Assembly (NCBI GenBank): GCA_951800645.1
Contig: CATOIK010000012.1
Location: forward strand, 1 to 64,000
Source: an uncultured Eubacteriales bacterium
Lineage (GTDB): Bacteria; Bacillota; Clostridia; Lachnospirales; Lachnospiraceae
Length of the DNA stretch: 64,000 nt
Direction of reading: 5' to 3'
The notes under the pieces were generated by a model, which worked only from the letters and a program-made list of their open reading frames with translations, made no database searches and was not told where the DNA came from. A program made the translations under genes and the position numbers. Positions 23,387 through 31,949 of the stretch are shown in pieces (position 1 is the first letter of the stretch; each line of letters starts with the position of its first letter).

Positions 23387-25078
23387 ATGTGGAAAAGAAA
23401 AGATAACAGAAAAAAGATAGTGCTGCTGTTTGTTCTGGCGGCAGCAATGGTTGGCCTGTTTTTCTGGCAGCAGCACAAAGCAAAGGCAGAAATGGCGTTT
23501 TCAGAAGCAGGAGCACAGAGAACCGGGCAGGCAGTCATCGGTTCCATTACCTCGGAACTTTCCTCCTCCGGCGTAATCCAACCCAAGGACACCTACAACA
23601 TTACTTCTCTGGTAGAAGGCGAAGTGATTGAGGCCGGTTTTGAGGAAGGGGATCAGGTGACGGAAGGCCAGGTGCTTTATCAGATTGATGTATCTTCTAT
23701 GGAGTCGGAACTGAAATCAGCCGATACTGCATTGAGCCGGGCCAATAATCACTACACAGATGCCCTGGAAGACTACAGCGAAGCCGCCGCCGATTACAGC
23801 GGAAACACCTATAAATCCACCCGTACCGGCTTTATCAAAAGCCTGGAGATCCAGGAGGGAGACAAGGTAAATTCCGGCACCCAACTGGCCGTTATTTACA
23901 ATGACCAGACCATGAAATTAAAGGTACCGTTCTTATCCGGTGAGGCGGTGCAGATTGGCGCAGGAAATCAAGGAACGGTGACGCTGGCTGATACTGGAGA
24001 GCAGCTGACTGGTGTGGTAACGGCAGTAAGCAACATGGATGAGGTTTTAAACGGCGGGCGGATGGTCCGCTATGTCACCTTAGAAGTAGTTAATCCCGGC
24101 GGACTTACTTCTGCTCACAGCGCGTCTGTGCAGATTGGAGAATTTCTCTCTGCAGGAGAGGGGAATTTTGAAGCTGCTGTAGATACGGTAATGACCGGAG
24201 AAGTGACAGGGAACAACTCTCTTAAAGTGGAAAAGCTGCTGGTTCATGAAGGGGATTTTGTGACGGTGGGAACGCCTTTGTTCCAGATTGACAGTCAGGA
24301 TGTAGAAGATATTTTAGACAGCTTTCAGGATCAGGTGGATTCTGCCAGGGAAAGCATTGAGACTGCCCAGAGCAAGCTGGATTCCATAGAAGAAACCTAT
24401 GAAAAGTATACTATCGCTGCGCCGATTTCCGGCCAGGTCATTACGAAAAGCGTAAAGACCGGCGATACTGTCAGCCGTAATTCCGGCAGTGAGACTACCC
24501 TTGCCGTTATCTATGATTTATCGGAGCTGACCTTTGAAATGTCTGTGGATGAGCTGGATGTCCGCAGTGTGAAGGTGGGACAGAAGGTAACGGTAACCGT
24601 AGACGCATTGGAGGGGCAGACTTTTATCGGAACGGTTACCAATGTAAGCCTTCAAAGCACCCAGTCCAACGGAGTTACCAATTATCCGGTAACTGTAACC
24701 CTGGATGAAACCGGAGATCTTTTACCTGGCATGAATGTGGACGGCGTGATTCTTTTGGACGAAGCAGAGAATGCCCTTTTAGTTCCGGTGGACGCATTGA
24801 TGCGGGGAAACCGGGTCTATGTAAAGGATGATTCCGTAACAGAACCGTCAGGCAATGTTCCGGCAGGATTTAGAGCAGTAGAGGTAGAAGTGGGCATCAG
24901 CAATGAGAATTATGTTCAGATTTTAAGCGGCATTTCTGAAGGACAGGAGGTTTATGTGGATGAGTCATCCAAAGGCACAGAAAATATGTTTACCATGAGC
25001 GTAATGCCTGGCGGCGGACCAGGAGGCGGACCGGGCGGCAGCGGTTCTATGGGCGGCGGACCAGGCGGCAGGCGTTAG
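23387..25078 (+). CDS. MacA/HlyD-type membrane fusion protein
   Basis: 563 aa. A single N-terminal helix (about 11-29) anchors the protein. Two biotinyl-lipoyl-like halves surround a coiled-coil hairpin (about 300-350, DQVDSARESIETAQSKLDS), and a beta-barrel region follows. The first half appears to include a second lipoyl-like unit, which makes it longer than usual adaptors (about 350-400 aa). The C-terminus ends in a Gly-rich, Pro/Met-containing tail. Such adaptors work with the following MacB-like ABC transporter in moving peptides or drugs out of the cell. In a Gram-positive there is no outer-membrane channel. Confidence 0.85.
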   Translation: MWKRKDNRKKIVLLFVLAAAMVGLFFWQQHKAKAEMAFSEAGAQRTGQAVIGSITSELSSSGVIQPKDTYNITSLVEGEVIEAGFEEGDQVTEGQVLYQIDVSSMESELKSADTALSRANNHYTDALEDYSEAAADYSGNTYKSTRTGFIKSLEIQEGDKVNSGTQLAVIYNDQTMKLKVPFLSGEAVQIGAGNQGTVTLADTGEQLTGVVTAVSNMDEVLNGGRMVRYVTLEVVNPGGLTSAHSASVQIGEFLSAGEGNFEAAVDTVMTGEVTGNNSLKVEKLLVHEGDFVTVGTPLFQIDSQDVEDILDSFQDQVDSARESIETAQSKLDSIEETYEKYTIAAPISGQVITKSVKTGDTVSRNSGSETTLAVIYDLSELTFEMSVDELDVRSVKVGQKVTVTVDALEGQTFIGTVTNVSLQSTQSNGVTNYPVTVTLDETGDLLPGMNVDGVILLDEAENALLVPVDALMRGNRVYVKDDSVTEPSGNVPAGFRAVEVEVGISNENYVQILSGISEGQEVYVDESSKGTENMFTMSVMPGGGPGGGPGGSGSMGGGPGGRR

Positions 25079-25090
25079 GAGGTTGATAGC

Positions 25091-25798
25091 ATGGGAGAAC
25101 CTTTGATTGAACTTCAGGATATTTATAAAGTTTACCAGATGGGAAGCGGGGAAGTGCGGGCTAATGACGGAATCACTCTTACCATTAACCGGGGAGAATT
25201 TGTAGCCATTGTAGGCAAGTCCGGCAGCGGAAAATCCACGCTGATGAATATCATCGGCGCTCTGGATGTGCCTACTTCCGGAAGCTACCTGCTGGGAGGC
25301 GAGGATGTGGACCAGATGGGAGAAGACCAGTTGGCGGACATCCGCAATCGGATGATCGGGTTTATTTTTCAGCAGTATAATCTGCTTCCCAAGTCCAATC
25401 TCCTGGAGAATGTGGAACTGCCGCTGCTTTACGCAAAGGTGGGGCGGGAGGAGCGCAGAGAGCGGGCTATGTGTTCTTTGGAGCGGGTTGGATTGGCGGA
25501 AAAATGGCGGAATTATCCCAATCAGTTGTCCGGCGGACAGCAGCAGCGGGTCTCTATTGCCAGAGCGCTGGCAGGGAATCCGTCCCTGATTCTGGCTGAT
25601 GAACCTACTGGCGCACTGGATTCCAAAACCAGCCGGGAAGTGCTGGATTTCTTAAAAGAATTGAACGCTGACGGCAATACCATCGTCATGATCACCCATG
25701 ATAATTCCATTGCGCTGGAAGCAAAGCATGTGGTGCGGATTCATGACGGAAAGATCAATTTTGACGGAGATGTGAAAGACTATGCTGCAATCATTTAA
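25091..25798 (+). CDS. MacB/LolD-type ABC transporter ATPase
   Basis: 235 aa. Walker A GKSGSGKST (about 42-50), Q-loop FQQYNLLP, signature LSGGQQQR, Walker B LILADEP and the switch His in TH are all present. This ATPase type pairs with FtsX-like permeases. The end overlaps the permease gene by 17 bases, which indicates a fixed partnership. It powers the export module fed by the adaptor encoded just upstream. Confidence 0.92.
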   Translation: MGEPLIELQDIYKVYQMGSGEVRANDGITLTINRGEFVAIVGKSGSGKSTLMNIIGALDVPTSGSYLLGGEDVDQMGEDQLADIRNRMIGFIFQQYNLLPKSNLLENVELPLLYAKVGREERRERAMCSLERVGLAEKWRNYPNQLSGGQQQRVSIARALAGNPSLILADEPTGALDSKTSREVLDFLKELNADGNTIVMITHDNSIALEAKHVVRIHDGKINFDGDVKDYAAII

Positions 25799-26957
25799 AC
25801 TGGCTGTAAAAAGCATTTGGAGCAATAAAATGCGCTCTTTTCTGACGATGCTTGGCATTATCATCGGCGTGGCTTCAGTCATTATTCTGGTGAGCCTGGT
25901 GAATGCTTACATGTCTTATATGACGGACAGCTTTGCCAGTATGGGCACCAACCAGATTTCGGTGAATATGCGGCGGATGTCTACTCGCTCTGTGTCTGTG
26001 GATGAGATGTATGCATTCTATGAAGAACACAGCCATGTTTTCGATAACCTGTCTCCTATGGTCAGCATAAGCGGAACGGTGAAGCATGGGACGGATACGC
26101 TGACAGCCACCTCTATTACCGGCGTCAGCGAGGATTATCGGTCTATCAAGGATTATGAGCTGGAATATGGACGGAATATCCAGTATGCGGATATTGCATC
26201 CCGGCAGCAGGTCTGCGTAGTGGGGGCTTATGTGGCAGATGAACTTTACGGCAGTGCAGAAAAGGCATATGGGGAGACGGTTAAGATAAACGGAAATGCC
26301 TTTACGATTGTAGGCATTGTGGCCCGGCAGAACGAGGATATGGACGAGGGCGGAAGCGACGATTTCGTCTGGATGCCCTACAGCTATGCTGTGAAAATGG
26401 CCTGGGACGCCAACATCGGAAATTATACATTTACCATCCGGGATTTAAGCAACGCTTCCCAGGGAACAAGGCTGCTGGAGGAATTTTTGTTTGAGAAATT
26501 CAAAAATGAGGATTTATATTCGGTAACGGCCATGAGCGAGATGCTGGATGAGTTAAATTCCATGATTGCCATGGTATCTGCAGGACTGGGCGGCATTGCC
26601 GGAATTTCCCTTTTGGTGGCAGGCGTAGGAGTGATGAATATCATGCTGGTATCTGTGACGGAACGGACCAGAGAGATTGGCATCCGGAAGGCGCTGGGAG
26701 CACGGCGAAGGGTGATTATGCAGCAGTTTGTGATTGAGGCGGCAGTAACCAGCTCTCTGGGCGGTTTGCTTGGCATTTTATTGGGAAGCGGAGCCACCTC
26801 GGCAGTGGGAGCTATGGCAGGACTGAATGCAGCGCCTACCGTTTCCGCTATTGTTGTATCCTTTGGCGTGTCGGTGGGAATCGGGCTGCTGTTTGGTTAT
26901 ATGCCGGCCAGCCGGGCCGCCAGGTTAAGCCCGATTGACGCGCTGCGGAGTGATTGA
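25782..26957 (+). CDS. MacB-like ABC transporter permease (FtsX family)
   Basis: 391 aa. One N-terminal helix (about 16-42) is followed by a large extracytoplasmic MacB periplasmic-core domain (about 50-240). Three further helices lie near 265-290, 325-345 and 355-380. The ERTREIGIRKALGA coupling motif and the PASRAARLSPIDALR C-terminus are typical of MacB/FtsX permeases. The MacB type acts by mechanotransmission rather than by classical pore transport. Located in the same operon as the adaptor and ATPase. Confidence 0.92.
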   Translation: MLQSFKLAVKSIWSNKMRSFLTMLGIIIGVASVIILVSLVNAYMSYMTDSFASMGTNQISVNMRRMSTRSVSVDEMYAFYEEHSHVFDNLSPMVSISGTVKHGTDTLTATSITGVSEDYRSIKDYELEYGRNIQYADIASRQQVCVVGAYVADELYGSAEKAYGETVKINGNAFTIVGIVARQNEDMDEGGSDDFVWMPYSYAVKMAWDANIGNYTFTIRDLSNASQGTRLLEEFLFEKFKNEDLYSVTAMSEMLDELNSMIAMVSAGLGGIAGISLLVAGVGVMNIMLVSVTERTREIGIRKALGARRRVIMQQFVIEAAVTSSLGGLLGILLGSGATSAVGAMAGLNAAPTVSAIVVSFGVSVGIGLLFGYMPASRAARLSPIDALRSD

Positions 26958-26973
26958 GAGAGGAGGCAGACTG

Positions 26974-27726
26974 GTGAAAGGATTGGGATTTTGGAGGCAG
27001 GGCTTTCTGGCTTTGGCATTGTGTTTTGGGTTCTGGAGCGCAGCCTGGCCTCTTACAGCCTGGGCGTCGGATAAGGCGGTGGAAACGGTCTGGCTGGGAG
27101 AACCGGAGCATGTGTGGTGGGAGACGGATACTTTGGGAAAGTGGTCATCGGTTAAAAATGCCAGAGAGTATCAGGTGAAGCTGTATATTGCAGATGGGGC
27201 AGAGCGGGATGAAGAAAACTGGCGGGATTTTGACCCGGAAGACGAAGGCCTGGAGTGTGTGCTGACCGTCCGTACTTCGGAGCAAAGCTATGATTTCCGG
27301 GATTACATGGATGATTTACACACCTACTTTTTCGCAGTTCGGGCTGCGCCCATGCTTAAGGAACAGGCCTATGTGAAATACGGAAACTGGGCGTCTTCCC
27401 CGGATATAGATTTTAAGGAATCATCGGTCATCGGTCTGACCGGCGGCGTCTGGCGCAATTACCTGGAAGGCAGCCGCTATGAGGACGCAGAGGGAAATTT
27501 GCTTGGCAGCGGCTGGCATTTGATTCAGGGCGACTGGTATTTATTTGATGGAAACGGATACCGTCTGACCGGCTGGCAGGATGTGGCTGGCATACGCTAT
27601 TATTTAGGAGCGGATGGCCGGATGGCCACCGGCTGGTTTGTTTATGATGGAAGGTGGTATTACGCCGATTCAGATTCCGGCCAGATACAGACCGGCTGGG
27701 TTATGACAGAACCGGGGAAGCATTAG
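26974..27726 (+). CDS. Secreted protein with FN3-like domain and cell-wall-binding repeats
   Basis: 250 aa from the GTG at 26974, chosen because AGAGGAGG lies 7 bases upstream and a signal peptide follows (about 1-31, cut at AWA|S). Residues about 45-150 look like a fibronectin-type-III-like beta domain (WSSVKNAREYQVKLY). The C-terminal 75 residues are choline-binding-type repeats (GDWYLFDGNGYRLTGW, RYYLGADGRMATGW, RWYYADSDSG). It is the last gene of the export operon, starting 16 bases after the permease stop. The same architecture recurs at 43416. Possibly a wall protein that works with the exporter; function unknown. Confidence 0.8.
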   Translation: MKGLGFWRQGFLALALCFGFWSAAWPLTAWASDKAVETVWLGEPEHVWWETDTLGKWSSVKNAREYQVKLYIADGAERDEENWRDFDPEDEGLECVLTVRTSEQSYDFRDYMDDLHTYFFAVRAAPMLKEQAYVKYGNWASSPDIDFKESSVIGLTGGVWRNYLEGSRYEDAEGNLLGSGWHLIQGDWYLFDGNGYRLTGWQDVAGIRYYLGADGRMATGWFVYDGRWYYADSDSGQIQTGWVMTEPGKH

Positions 27727-27742
27727 TTTGTCAACAAACCTT

Positions 27743-28597
27743 CTATTTTACAGAAATATGGTTGTTATTTCTCCACTCCCGGGGAGAAATATGATATACA
27801 TTTTTAAATGCGCGGGAAAAATGAAGCTGATTTTCATATCCGACTGCTAACGCTACATCGCCGATAGAAAGCTTTGTCAGCTTTAGCAGCTCTGTGGCTT
27901 TTACCATTCTGTAATGGATTAAAAATTCCTGTGGAGTTTTTCCAAGCGCTTCCCGGAATATTTTTCCGAAATAACTCCTGTTCAACCCGCAGACAGCGGC
28001 AATGTCCTCCACGGTAATATTGTTTTGAAAATTATGTTCAATAAAATTGACTGCTTCATGCATATAAAAATCCCGTAATTTGCTTCCTTGCGAAGGAATT
28101 GCATTGACAGCCGAACGCATCAGCAGATCCAGAAACAAATACAAATGACCGATAAGGTTAAACGGCGGATTGTTTCTGTTTTCAACGATATATTCCATTT
28201 CGCTTACCATCATCTCACGCAGTTCGCCGGAATGAGAACGATATATCGGATGACTGTGGGAAAATCCTGCCAGGTCTAACGCTTCTTTTACTCTTAATCC
28301 ATCAAATTCTATCCAGATGTATTCCCATGGGATCCTGGCGTCAGCAATATAAGTTGTGATCTGCTCAGGAAAAATCATGAAGCCTTGATGGGATTTTATT
28401 TGATATGTTTGCGTTGCGCCGTTTGCATCGTCTGCATAAAGAACCCCTATTCCTGATATGACATAATGAAAAAGATAATGATTTCTTGCAGCAGGGCCAA
28501 ACGAATGGCCTGGTTCACATTTCTCTCGTCCGAATTGATACAGCCCGAGATCAATAAATCGTTCACTTGGAAAAACTGAAAATATCAAGTCATGCAT
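27743..28597 (-). CDS. AraC-family transcriptional regulator of the adjacent sugar operon
   Basis: 284 aa from the ATG at 28597, which has AGAGGTGATC just upstream and starts a normal cupin-like N-terminal sensing domain (about 1-160). The frame stays open 63 codons further but that part has no ribosome binding site and covers the promoter region. The C-terminal 100 residues contain two helix-turn-helix motifs (VEDIAAVCGLNRSYFGKIF; IGDVALAVGYEN) and the SPREWR end typical of AraC. It is divergent from the sugar ABC-transporter operon and most likely activates it when an alpha-galactoside or related sugar binds. Confidence 0.88.
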   Translation of the reverse strand: MHDLIFSVFPSERFIDLGLYQFGREKCEPGHSFGPAARNHYLFHYVISGIGVLYADDANGATQTYQIKSHQGFMIFPEQITTYIADARIPWEYIWIEFDGLRVKEALDLAGFSHSHPIYRSHSGELREMMVSEMEYIVENRNNPPFNLIGHLYLFLDLLMRSAVNAIPSQGSKLRDFYMHEAVNFIEHNFQNNITVEDIAAVCGLNRSYFGKIFREALGKTPQEFLIHYRMVKATELLKLTKLSIGDVALAVGYENQLHFSRAFKNVYHISPREWRNNNHISVK

Positions 28598-28678
28598 AAG
28601 ATCACCTCTTGTTTGACATGTACCGTTTATTTCATTAGAACATAAAATATACCAAAATGCAAGGTGAACTGCCGTATA

Positions 28679-28750
28679 TGGCATAAAAGTTGCAAATTGG
28701 CATAAAACCAGTGGTTTCATACTATCTACTGATAGCATATTGGCATGATA
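28679..28750. promoter_or_regulatory. Candidate AraC-type operator: TGGCATAAAA direct repeats
   Basis: TGGCATAAAA occurs at 28679-28688 and 28698-28707 (19-bp period), and TGGCATGATA at 28741-28750, where it runs into the -10 box. A small palindrome CTATC-TACT-GATAG lies at 28723-28736. Direct repeats about two helical turns apart next to a promoter are typical of AraC regulators, and the araC-type gene is divergent here. Confidence 0.5.
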
Positions 28751-28754
28751 TAAT
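28746..28754 (+). promoter_or_regulatory. Extended -10 promoter of the sugar ABC-transporter operon
   Basis: TGATATAAT is an extended -10 (TGnTATAAT). No clear -35 is present, as expected for an activator-dependent promoter. The resulting leader of about 150 bases holds a hairpin (GAGAGT...GAGC-TT-GCTC...ACTCTC, 28763-28790) and copy B of the repeated leader element. Confidence 0.55.
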
Positions 28755-28828
28755 AAGCGCAAGAGAGTCGGAGGGAGCTTGCTCACTCTCGATGAACGGC
28801 AAAATTATTGAGTGATGAAATCGCGAGA

Positions 28829-28880
28829 TAATAACGAGGAAAGTGAATGGTCGTGCTGGCACGAACAGGCATTTAGCAAA
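28829..28880 (+). repeat. Repeated leader element, copy B
   Basis: 52 bp matching 3781-3832, with the same 17-base start, Shine-Dalgarno and ATG spacing. Its hairpin TCGTGC-TG-GCACGA (28851-28864) keeps all six pairs although the outermost pair is T-A instead of C-G. It lies 33 bases before the solute-binding protein gene, within the presumed transcript leader. Confidence 0.65.
28847..28876 (+). CDS. Candidate 9-residue leader peptide
   Basis: ATG at 28847 with GAGGAAAG upstream encodes M-V-V-L-A-R-T-G-I and stops at TAG (28874-28876). It parallels the start of the small ORF at 3799 (M-A-V-L-A-R-T-D-I), where a TGG replaces the stop. It may be a leader peptide for the sugar operon or an incidental reading of a structured RNA. 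Confidence 0.3.
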   Translation: MVVLARTGI

Positions 28881-28913
28881 TGAAAGCCTTATCCAAAAGC
28901 AGGAGGTATCAAA

Positions 28914-30203
28914 ATGAAGTATAAGCTATGGCAGAAATGTACTGCGGCAGCAGGTGTGCTTACTCTTTTGTGCATGCAGGGATGCACAGGCGGACCGGCG
29001 GAAAACGAAAAAATACAAGTAGAGCTTGTGCAATACAAGCCGGAGGCAGTAGCGGCATTTGAGGAAATTGAACATCGTTTTAATGAAGAACATCAAAATA
29101 TCGAATTAACGATTTCTTCTCCAAATGAGGCTGCGACTGTGTTAAAAACAAGATTCATCCGCGGTGACTATCCCGATATTATAGGAATTGGCGGCGACAT
29201 GGATTATGCCAATTTTCTGGACGCAGAAATGTTCATGGATATTTCCGACTGGGAAGGACTTGACGCAATAAAGCCGGTATACCGTGAAATGGATAAGGCG
29301 TTGGAGCTGATTCCCAAAGACGGCGTTTATGCGGTGCCATATGCCGCAAATTGCTCTGGCATTTTGTATAACAAAGAGATGTTTACGGAGCATGGCTGGG
29401 AGATTCCAAAAACATGGTCTGAATTTATTGCTCTATGCGAGCAAATACAGTCGGAGGGAATTCAGCCGCTCTATGCAGGATATAAGGACACATGGACTTG
29501 TTATGGACCATGGAATGCTCTGGCAGTGGGACTTGCAGACCCAGATGTATGTGAGGATGTCAGTGCCGGGAAAACCACCTTTTCAGCAGAATATGCGGAA
29601 ACTGCCGAAAAGATGAAGCTGCTTTTGCAATATACGGAACCAAATCCATATGCATATGGCTACAATGACGCCTGCACGGCATTTGCAAGAGGCCAATCGG
29701 CAATGTATGTAATCGGCAGCTTTGCGATTGCTCAGATCCTTTCGGCAAATCCGGAGATGAATATCGGTGCTTTTACATTCCCGGCAAACGAAGATGAAAG
29801 TGATAACATCCTTACATCGGGAATAGATTTACAGTTTTCGGTGATGAAAGACTGTGAAAATAAAGCTGCCGTATATGCAGTGCTTGATTTTCTGAACCGG
29901 GATGATATTATTCAGATCTATCTCGATAACCAAATCGCAGTATCCTGCAAAAACAGCGGGATGGAAATTCACCAACAGCTTTCGGAGATGAAACCATATC
30001 TTGACAGCGAGCGGGTATCGGATTTTCATGACCATCACTATCCCAGTGAAATGAGTGTGGACGCAATGATTCAAACATATCTGATTGATACTGCAGAAAA
30101 TTCAGCAGAGAAATTTTTAAAATCCTTTGATGAAAACTGGATTCGATATAACAGAGATTTAATCCGGCGAATGAATGAAAGGAAGGAGGGCGCAGAGCAA
30201 TGA
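28914..30203 (+). CDS. Sugar ABC transporter substrate-binding lipoprotein
   Basis: 429 aa. A lipoprotein signal (about 1-24) ends in a slightly atypical lipobox (M-Q-G-C). The mature part is a family-1 extracellular solute-binding protein (segments IIGIGGDMDY, AVPYAANCSGILYN, GAFTFPANEDE). It captures an oligosaccharide outside the cell for the two permeases that follow. AGGAGG precedes the ATG. The stop overlaps the next gene by 4 bases. No ATPase is encoded in the operon, so a shared MsmK-type ATPase elsewhere is presumably used. A raffinose-type ligand is inferred from the downstream enzymes. Confidence 0.9.
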   Translation: MKYKLWQKCTAAAGVLTLLCMQGCTGGPAENEKIQVELVQYKPEAVAAFEEIEHRFNEEHQNIELTISSPNEAATVLKTRFIRGDYPDIIGIGGDMDYANFLDAEMFMDISDWEGLDAIKPVYREMDKALELIPKDGVYAVPYAANCSGILYNKEMFTEHGWEIPKTWSEFIALCEQIQSEGIQPLYAGYKDTWTCYGPWNALAVGLADPDVCEDVSAGKTTFSAEYAETAEKMKLLLQYTEPNPYAYGYNDACTAFARGQSAMYVIGSFAIAQILSANPEMNIGAFTFPANEDESDNILTSGIDLQFSVMKDCENKAAVYAVLDFLNRDDIIQIYLDNQIAVSCKNSGMEIHQQLSEMKPYLDSERVSDFHDHHYPSEMSVDAMIQTYLIDTAENSAEKFLKSFDENWIRYNRDLIRRMNERKEGAEQ

Positions 30204-31081
30204 AAAAAAGAAAATCCATGAATCATAAGGACAGAACATTCCTGCTTATGATACTTCCGATTGTGGCAATCTTTTTCTTATTTAATACTTTGCCGCTGAT
30301 TCGCGGTGCAGTATACAGCTTCACCAATTACAAAGGTTACGGAAGCTATGACTGGGTGGGGATTCGAAACTATATAGATCTTTTTACTGACATCAGGGTT
30401 GGGAAATCCTATCTGTTTACATTTAAATATGCGGTTTCGGGAATGATTCTTGTCAATGTTATCAGTATTATGCTTGCTTTGGCGCTTACTGCAAAAATCA
30501 GAATCAAGAGTACATTAAGAGGAATCTATTTTCTTCCTAATATTCTTGGCGGCTTAATAGTAGGATATATTTTTAGTTTTATCTTTACATATATCATACC
30601 GTCAATCGGTACAGCCCTTAATATTGGCTGGATGCAAAACAGTATTCTTGCAAGCGAAAGATATGCGTGGATTGGCGTATTGATTGTCGGCGTGTGGCAG
30701 GCAGTTGCAATGAACACCATCATCTACATTTCCGGTTTACAGACGATTCCGGCAGAAATATACGAAGCGGGTATGATTGACGGCGCGGGAGCATGGAAAA
30801 CATTTTCAAGTTTAACTCTGCCGATGCTGATGCCGTTTGTATCCATTAACCTTGTGGTGAGTACAAAAAATATGCTGATGGTATTTGACCAGATTGTGTC
30901 ATTGACAAAAGGCGGGCCGGCACAGAGTACGGAGTCAATCTCGTATCTCATTTACCGCAATGGAATGGGCGGGGGACAATTTGGGTTCCAAAGTGCGAAT
31001 GCTGTGATATTCTTTATTGTAATCGTAGCAATTTCATTATGCCAGATGTGGATGACAAATAAGAGAGAGGAGCAGTTATAA
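30200..31081 (+). CDS. Sugar ABC transporter permease (MalF/MsmF-like)
   Basis: 293 aa with six predicted membrane helices, beginning near 15-35. The cytoplasmic EAA-type loop reads AEIYEAGMIDGAGAWKTF, which docks the ATPase. It overlaps the solute-binding protein gene by ATGA and the next permease by one base, so translation of the three is coupled. Confidence 0.92.
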   Translation: MKKRKSMNHKDRTFLLMILPIVAIFFLFNTLPLIRGAVYSFTNYKGYGSYDWVGIRNYIDLFTDIRVGKSYLFTFKYAVSGMILVNVISIMLALALTAKIRIKSTLRGIYFLPNILGGLIVGYIFSFIFTYIIPSIGTALNIGWMQNSILASERYAWIGVLIVGVWQAVAMNTIIYISGLQTIPAEIYEAGMIDGAGAWKTFSSLTLPMLMPFVSINLVVSTKNMLMVFDQIVSLTKGGPAQSTESISYLIYRNGMGGGQFGFQSANAVIFFIVIVAISLCQMWMTNKREEQL

Positions 31082-31917
31082 TGAAAAAGAGAACCACAAA
31101 TTATATGATTACGCTGCTGCTTGTTCTGGGCTGTATAACCGTTCTTTTTCCGTTGTACATGACAATTATTATTGCATTTAAGCAGCCGGCGGAAATGACA
31201 AACGATATAGGGGGAGTTCTTGCCTTCCCATCAAGCTGGAGTCTTGCAAATTTTGCTGAGGCAATACGCGTAACCGATTTTTGGCATTCGCTTTTCAACA
31301 GCTTGATCATTACAGTTGCAACCATTGTTTTATCCATTCTTATTCATTCCGTTGCCGGATATGTTATCGGCAGAAATATGATGGAAAAGAAATCGTATAA
31401 ATTTTTATATTTCTATATTGTAAGCGGTATGTTTGTTCCGTTTGCCATTTTGATGATGCCCCTTGTAAAACAGACATCAGAAATGGGATTGGATAACCGC
31501 ATCGGCGTTATCCTTTTGTATATCGTATTCTATATGCCGATGAATGTAATGCTGTACAGCGGTTATCTGAAAAACATTCCGCTAGCGATGGAAGAGGCTG
31601 CTGAAATGGATGGGGCTTCAACATGGACGGCATATTGGAAGGTACTGTTTCCGATGATGGCGCCGATGCACGCAACCGTTGCGATTCTTACAGCGCTTGG
31701 TACCTGGAATGATGTAATGACGCCGCTGGTTATCTTATCGGGGGATAGCGGGACGACGCTGCCCTTGGCCCAGCTTAATTTCCAGACCCAGTTCGGTACA
31801 AATTACAACCTTGCGTTTGCCTCATATTTGCTGGCGTTAATTCCGATATTGATTTTCTATATTATCTGTCAAAAGCAGATTATCAATGGCGTTGCAAACG
31901 GCGCAGTAAAAGGCTGA
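31081..31917 (+). CDS. Sugar ABC transporter permease (MalG/MsmG-like)
   Basis: 278 aa with six predicted membrane helices. The EAA loop reads MEEAAEMDGASTWTAYWKV. It forms the heterodimeric channel with the preceding permease. Start and stop are fused (TAATG) with the upstream gene, and the alpha-galactosidase gene follows after a short gap, which supports import coupled to hydrolysis. Confidence 0.92.
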   Translation: MKKRTTNYMITLLLVLGCITVLFPLYMTIIIAFKQPAEMTNDIGGVLAFPSSWSLANFAEAIRVTDFWHSLFNSLIITVATIVLSILIHSVAGYVIGRNMMEKKSYKFLYFYIVSGMFVPFAILMMPLVKQTSEMGLDNRIGVILLYIVFYMPMNVMLYSGYLKNIPLAMEEAAEMDGASTWTAYWKVLFPMMAPMHATVAILTALGTWNDVMTPLVILSGDSGTTLPLAQLNFQTQFGTNYNLAFASYLLALIPILIFYIICQKQIINGVANGAVKG

Positions 31918-31949
31918 TTTTAAATTTCACAGAAATGGCGGGGATGATC

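Noticed and set aside
27726-27739. GTTTG-TCAA-CAAAC hairpin between the convergent wall-protein and AraC genes
   Set aside because: A 5-bp stem with no proper T-run directly after it on either strand is too weak to call a terminator.
28598-28786. Extension of the AraC protein by 63 codons upstream
   Set aside because: It lacks a ribosome binding site, covers the divergent promoter and direct repeats, and puts an unrelated stretch before the family-typical N-terminus.
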